The notes under the pieces: model-generated
The model's database searches: none
What the model was told of the DNA's origin: nothing
Seen by the model: only the letters and a program-made list of their open reading frames with translations
Assembly (NCBI GenBank): GCA_001804805.1
Contig: MHBH01000084.1
Location: forward strand, 17,018-81,017
From: Lentisphaerae bacterium GWF2_49_21
Lineage (GTDB): Bacteria > Verrucomicrobiota > Lentisphaeria > Victivallales > GWF2-50-93
Reading direction: 5' to 3'
DNA length: 64,000 bases
Translations under genes and position numbers: made by a program
Shown: positions 60,902 through 64,000 of the stretch, one piece after another
Layout of the letters: every line of letters starts with the position of its first letter
Position numbering within the stretch: position 1 is the first letter of the stretch

Positions 60902-62131
60902 ATGAGAAACAATGACAGCAGGAAATGGTTCAATGAAAGCCGCTACGGCATGTTCATACACTGGGGGGCGTACTCCGTCGCCGGGAAGGGCGAATGGATA
61001 ATGAACAGGGAGAGGATCGGCAAGGAAGAGTATACAAGAAAACTCATAGACAAGTGGCATGCTGAGAAATACGATCCTGCTGCCTGGGCCGATCTCGCGA
61101 AGAAAAGCGGAATGGGATACATGGTACTGACAACCCGGCACCATGACGGATTTGCACTCTGGGATTCGAAGGTCAACAGCTGGAACGCCGCAAAGCTCGG
61201 ACCGAAACGCGATCTGGTGGCGCCATACGTGAAGGCCGTCAGGAAGGCAGGACTCAAGGTCGGTCTATATTACTCGCCTGCTTCCTGGACGCATCCGGAC
61301 TATCCCGGACCTTTCTACCGCGACTGGCCGGGTGAAAAGGACTGGCGCGACGCAAGTTCAAAACGGCGCTTCATCGAATATTACCGGGCGGAGCTCCGCG
61401 AACTGCTGACCGGATACGGCAAGATCGATTATCTATGGTTCGACGGATGCATACCGGAGAACATCGAGGGCGATGAGACTCTGAAAATGGTGAAGAAGCT
61501 CCAGCCGGGAATCATCGTCAACAACCGTCTCGGTAAACCTTTCGACATCAAATGCAGCGAACAGACGATAAGTCCGGCGGCTGCGGGACAGGACTGGGAG
61601 GCGTGCCTGACATTGAACGGCAACTGGGGATATCATGCAGGCGACAGACGCTGGAAGAGTCCGGCAGATGTGATCGACATGCTTCTGACCTGCGCCCAGA
61701 GCGCGGGAAATCTCCTCCTCAACATCGGACCGAAGGCCGATGGAACCGTTCCGGAGGAGTCAGTGAAGATTTTACGTGAAGCCGGTAAATGGATAAGCCA
61801 CAGCCGTGAATGCATTTCAAATTCGGAAAGGCATCCGTTCACATGGAACAGCACCGCCAGGCCGATCACCGCAAAAGGGAAAAAGGTCTATCTGCACTTC
61901 CTGAACGATCCCTGCGGCAGCTACTGCTGGGGCGACTTGAAGAACAAGGTGCTGTCGGCAAAACTGCTTAAGAACGGAAAGAAAATCGGATTCCGCCAGG
62001 AAGGCGACAGGCTTTTCCTCGAAAAAATACCGTCACCAATGCCGGACAGTCCGGCGACAACGATAGTCCTGGAACTTGACGGCAAGCCCGAAACGCTGAC
62101 AAAGCAGACGACATTCTGGATCCCGCAGTGA
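60902..62131 (+). CDS. Alpha-L-fucosidase (GH29)
   Basis: Start at 60902 (MRNNDSRKWF) with CAGGAG about 9 bp upstream; the longer ORF start at 60812 adds 30 residues without a better site. The product is 409 aa. GH29 signatures are clear: YGMFIHWGAYS, VLTTRHHDGFALW, VGLYYSP and the nucleophile Asp181 in YLWFDGC. No signal peptide is seen, so it may act on imported fucosides. It removes terminal alpha-L-fucose. The neighbouring sialidase-like genes suggest a host-glycan (mucin-type) degradation theme. Confidence 0.93.
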   Translation: MRNNDSRKWFNESRYGMFIHWGAYSVAGKGEWIMNRERIGKEEYTRKLIDKWHAEKYDPAAWADLAKKSGMGYMVLTTRHHDGFALWDSKVNSWNAAKLGPKRDLVAPYVKAVRKAGLKVGLYYSPASWTHPDYPGPFYRDWPGEKDWRDASSKRRFIEYYRAELRELLTGYGKIDYLWFDGCIPENIEGDETLKMVKKLQPGIIVNNRLGKPFDIKCSEQTISPAAAGQDWEACLTLNGNWGYHAGDRRWKSPADVIDMLLTCAQSAGNLLLNIGPKADGTVPEESVKILREAGKWISHSRECISNSERHPFTWNSTARPITAKGKKVYLHFLNDPCGSYCWGDLKNKVLSAKLLKNGKKIGFRQEGDRLFLEKIPSPMPDSPATTIVLELDGKPETLTKQTTFWIPQ

Positions 62132-62138
62132 TTTGCGA

Positions 62139-62163
62139 GTAGGTACGTGCTTTAGCATGTACC
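62139..62163 (+). repeat. Family D hairpin (GTAG head)
   Basis: GTAGGTACGTGC-TTTA-GCATGTACC. Identical in sequence to the 36945 copy. It follows the fucosidase stop by 7 bp. Confidence 0.8.
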
Positions 62164-62200
62164 ATCTTAAGGCAGGCCGGAAGCCGTGACCGGCCAGGAA

Positions 62201-62248
62201 ACATGAACTTCGAACATCCAACATCGAACTTTGAACCTCGAATGAAGC
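62201..62248. repeat. Heptanucleotide-period array
   Basis: Units acttcga, acatcca, acatcga, actttga, acctcga. Confidence 0.7.
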
Positions 62249-62319
62249 AAAACACACGGAGTATCGGCGTTGCAGAGCCTCTTTCGCTCTTCTTTCATGA
62301 TCTTAACGCCGTCTGGCGT

Positions 62320-62348
62320 GGAGGGACGTCCTTGCGACGTCCGCTCTT
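62320..62348 (+). repeat. Family E hairpin (GGAG head)
   Basis: GGAGG, GACGTCC-TTGC-GACGTC, CGCTCTT. The C-G pair next to the loop replaces the G-C of the 19037 copy. Confidence 0.75.
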
Positions 62349-62456
62349 CACCTTTATTCTTAACGGTCGCGGCCATTCGACAAGCTACTTCGACCTGGCT
62401 CAGTACAGGTCATGACAGGCAAGCGCGACCCTCCACGGCTTCGCCGCATAAAGATA

Positions 62457-62577
62457 AAGAACAGCCCTTGCGGGCTTAACTACGAACAGATTTTCCGGAT
62501 TATTCATGCAATTCGTTTGTAGTTAACGTCGCAAGACGTGTTCTTGCGCGATTTCTAATGTCGCAAGGCATGTTCTT
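62457..62577. repeat. Three family A hairpins
   Basis: 62457-62483 (minus, GCCC/GCAA/GGGC), 62519-62545 (plus, CGTC/GCAA/GACG, full consensus flanks), and 62551-62577 (plus, TGTC/GCAA/GGCA, head diverged to ATTTCTAA). Confidence 0.85.
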
Positions 62578-62590
62578 AGATTGTTTGTCG

Positions 62591-62640
62591 TTTGAAAATT
62601 GGAAAATAAAATCTGTTTGAGATTTGGAGCTTGGAACTTA
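62591..62640. repeat. Heptanucleotide array at the sialidase stop
   Basis: Units ttgaaaa, ttggaaa, ataaaat, ctgtttg, agatttg, gagcttg, gaactta. It runs into the stop of the next gene (62638-62640). Confidence 0.7.
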
Positions 62641-63792
62641 TTTTCGTTCCCGCACTCCGCCGGTCTTGTTCACCAGCATTTTCAGTTGCAGATCCTTTGA
62701 CGCAGGTTTTCCCGAGAGGACATCCTCCTCTTTGAAGGATGCCATGAGGATGGCTCCTTCCATGTAGCGCTGGTAGTCGTAGATGATCCTGATCGCGCCG
62801 TCCTTGTCCTGGACACCATCGGGATATGAAACGCCTTCCCTCTCGTCGAGAAGAAGTCCGCCTGTCCAAGTTGCCCCGTCGTCCTCGGAAATGAATGCCG
62901 TGAGATGCGAACGCGGACGCCAGGTCTTTCCTTCAATGAAAAGTTTTACAGCCTTTTCAGCAGTGATGTCGGCATGATTTATAAGAAGAAGATTGTCGGA
63001 TGACAGACGTCTGATGAAGAACCTTGAGTTAGGTCCACCGAGATTCGAGTTTTCTCCTGGCGTCCAAGTTTTCCCTTTGTCGCTGGAGAAACTCTGGCCG
63101 ATTCCGTATTCTGTCCGGACAAGCATCCAGAGTCGTCCATCCTTCTTCTCAATGATCATGTGTTCATCGTAAGATCTGTGCGGGACGTCGGCGCCTCCTT
63201 GGAGTTGGAATGTTTTGCCGTTGTCGGAGGAAAGTGTCATGTTGGAGAAACGGGCGTGCTTCAGTTCTTCCAGCTTGGGACCTGTACAAACCCATACCGC
63301 GGTTGGCATCGCCCATTCACCCGAGGAGAGGATTATAGGCTTGTTCATCATGACTCCGTCGGCAATACGGACAGGTTGAGAGAATACTGGCTTGCCCGAG
63401 TTGGAATCTTTTGTCCATGCGCCCCAGACTCCAGCCCTGCCGTCATGGATATTCCCGTCCTTTTCGCTGTATGACTGCGCCCAGAACATCCACATGCGTC
63501 CTTGCGGATCGTGCCAGAGTACGGGATCGTAGGCGCGGACGTTCCCCGGAGGATCGACTACGGCGACAGGCTCGGTCCAGGTTTTGCCGTTGTCGTCGCT
63601 GGTCACGAGCAGGACATAGTTGTCCGGTCCTTCATTGACACCGCCGGAGTACCAGGTGGCCCAGAGTCGTCCGTTGGGAGCGCATTCTATTCCGGGTATC
63701 CCCTGGAACTGCCTGTTCGCCGTATAATGCTTGTTCTTGTCCGGAACTGTTATCTCTGCGGGAGACATCGGGTCTTCAGTATGGTCGTTCAT
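62638..63792 (-). CDS. Sialidase/BNR-repeat protein
   Basis: A 384-aa protein without a signal peptide. Five or more Asp-box-type units are seen (SDDNGKTWTE, SSDNGKTFQL, SSDKGKTWTP, SEDDGATWTG). The N-terminal RQFQGIPGIECAPNGRLWAT and a central VRTEYGIGQS resemble sialidase-family beta-propellers that may act on sialic acids or serve other exoglycosidase roles. The catalytic Arg triad was not verified. It is convergent with the fucosidase. No promoter is recognised in the 208 bp to the window end. Confidence 0.8.
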   Translation of the reverse strand: MNDHTEDPMSPAEITVPDKNKHYTANRQFQGIPGIECAPNGRLWATWYSGGVNEGPDNYVLLVTSDDNGKTWTEPVAVVDPPGNVRAYDPVLWHDPQGRMWMFWAQSYSEKDGNIHDGRAGVWGAWTKDSNSGKPVFSQPVRIADGVMMNKPIILSSGEWAMPTAVWVCTGPKLEELKHARFSNMTLSSDNGKTFQLQGGADVPHRSYDEHMIIEKKDGRLWMLVRTEYGIGQSFSSDKGKTWTPGENSNLGGPNSRFFIRRLSSDNLLLINHADITAEKAVKLFIEGKTWRPRSHLTAFISEDDGATWTGGLLLDEREGVSYPDGVQDKDGAIRIIYDYQRYMEGAILMASFKEEDVLSGKPASKDLQLKMLVNKTGGVRERK

Positions 63793-63895
63793 TTATCTTT
63801 CACCCATCATCCATGCCGCGGTCCTGCCTGAACTTGCCGAAGGGCTGCGGAACTTGAATGAGTCTAGTTAAGAATTTATATCTCTATGTATTTAC

Positions 63896-63915
63896 GTCAG
63901 GCCATCTGGCCTGAT
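63896..63915 (+). repeat. Family H hairpin
   Basis: GTCAGGCC-ATCT-GGCCTGAT, with the same ATATCT and TTTACGTCAGG flank as 33795. Confidence 0.65.
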
Positions 63916-63922
63916 AGACATA

Positions 63923-63998
63923 TAAGGTTCCAGACTTTTCTGAAGTTATATTACAATTAGCTTCGAAAAGTAAAACAACTAGAAAGAAAGGAACCTTA
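63923..63998. repeat. Nested imperfect inverted repeat at the window end
   Basis: Outer arms TAAGGTTCC (63923-63931) and GGAACCTTA (63990-63998) are perfect. Inner arms ACTTTTCTGAAG (63934-63945) and CTTCGAAAAGT (63961-63971) match with one extra base. Its nature is unknown. Confidence 0.5.
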
Positions 63999-64000
63999 CA

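Larger units (their letters stand above)
62132..62637. other. Repeat-dense convergent intergenic region
   Basis: About 500 bp between convergent genes with no coding sequence. It holds a D hairpin, a heptanucleotide array, an E hairpin, an M-like stretch (62383-62412), three A hairpins and a final heptanucleotide array. Confidence 0.6.

Overview
The window looks like a chromosomal piece of a Lentisphaerota (Victivallis/Lentisphaera-like) bacterium. This is inferred from several traits seen together: many short pseudopilins with an FTLIELLVV leader and an N-terminal residue other than Gly before the Phe, two URO-D-family paralogues, very large secreted propeller/CBM9-like proteins, sialidase and fucosidase genes, AraC-type regulators next to carbohydrate genes, an oleA-oleB pair, and intergenic DNA packed with short hairpin repeats. 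No 16S or other phylogenetic marker is present, so the assignment is an inference.

Layout. 1-1580: the 3' end of a nucleoside hydrolase and a URO-D-family protein. 1843-7293 (minus): a TPR membrane protein, a 1038-aa secreted coiled-coil/zinc-ribbon protein and hisD. 7433-11872 (plus): a phosphoethanolamine-transferase-like membrane enzyme, an RluA-type pseudouridine synthase, a small membrane protein and an AlbA_2-domain protein. 11869-15037 (minus): ECF sigma factor, zinc-binding anti-sigma factor and DsbD. 16239-19993: cobO, a HAD hydrolase, a second URO-D protein and a divergent AraC regulator. 20506-26307 (minus): a clan GH-A hydrolase, prmC, a small conserved gene, oleB, oleA and ispG. 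26436-33691: a small lipoprotein, then an operon of pseudopilin, beta-helix protein, polysaccharide deacetylase and pseudopilin, divergent from a second AraC gene.

33692-37148 is a mobile-DNA graveyard: a RAYT (REP-associated tyrosine transposase) gene, an integrase broken by two hairpin repeats, and an esterase remnant cut by a third. 37149-54422 is the main accessory block: three paralogous 1200-1500-aa secreted propeller proteins, a fourth propeller-only relative, and three pseudopilins between the first two. 54871-63792 carries a beta-lactamase-fold hydrolase, an NTP-pyrophosphohydrolase remnant, an FRG-domain protein, a divergent Dus enzyme, a sialidase-like gene with one internal TAG, an alpha-L-fucosidase and a second sialidase-like gene. 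No tRNA, rRNA or CRISPR array was recognised.

The strongest unexplained signal is in the non-coding DNA. Several families of 22-58-nt hairpins differ between copies by compensatory changes in the stems while the flanks stay fixed; most families start with GTAG or GGAG, the tetranucleotides known from REP elements processed by RAYT transposases. A second class is degenerate arrays with a strict 7-bp period, most of which begin at or within about 20 bp of a stop codon. Both classes have invaded coding sequence: they duplicate pseudopilin leaders, interrupt a signal-peptide region, break an integrase, and supply stop codons.
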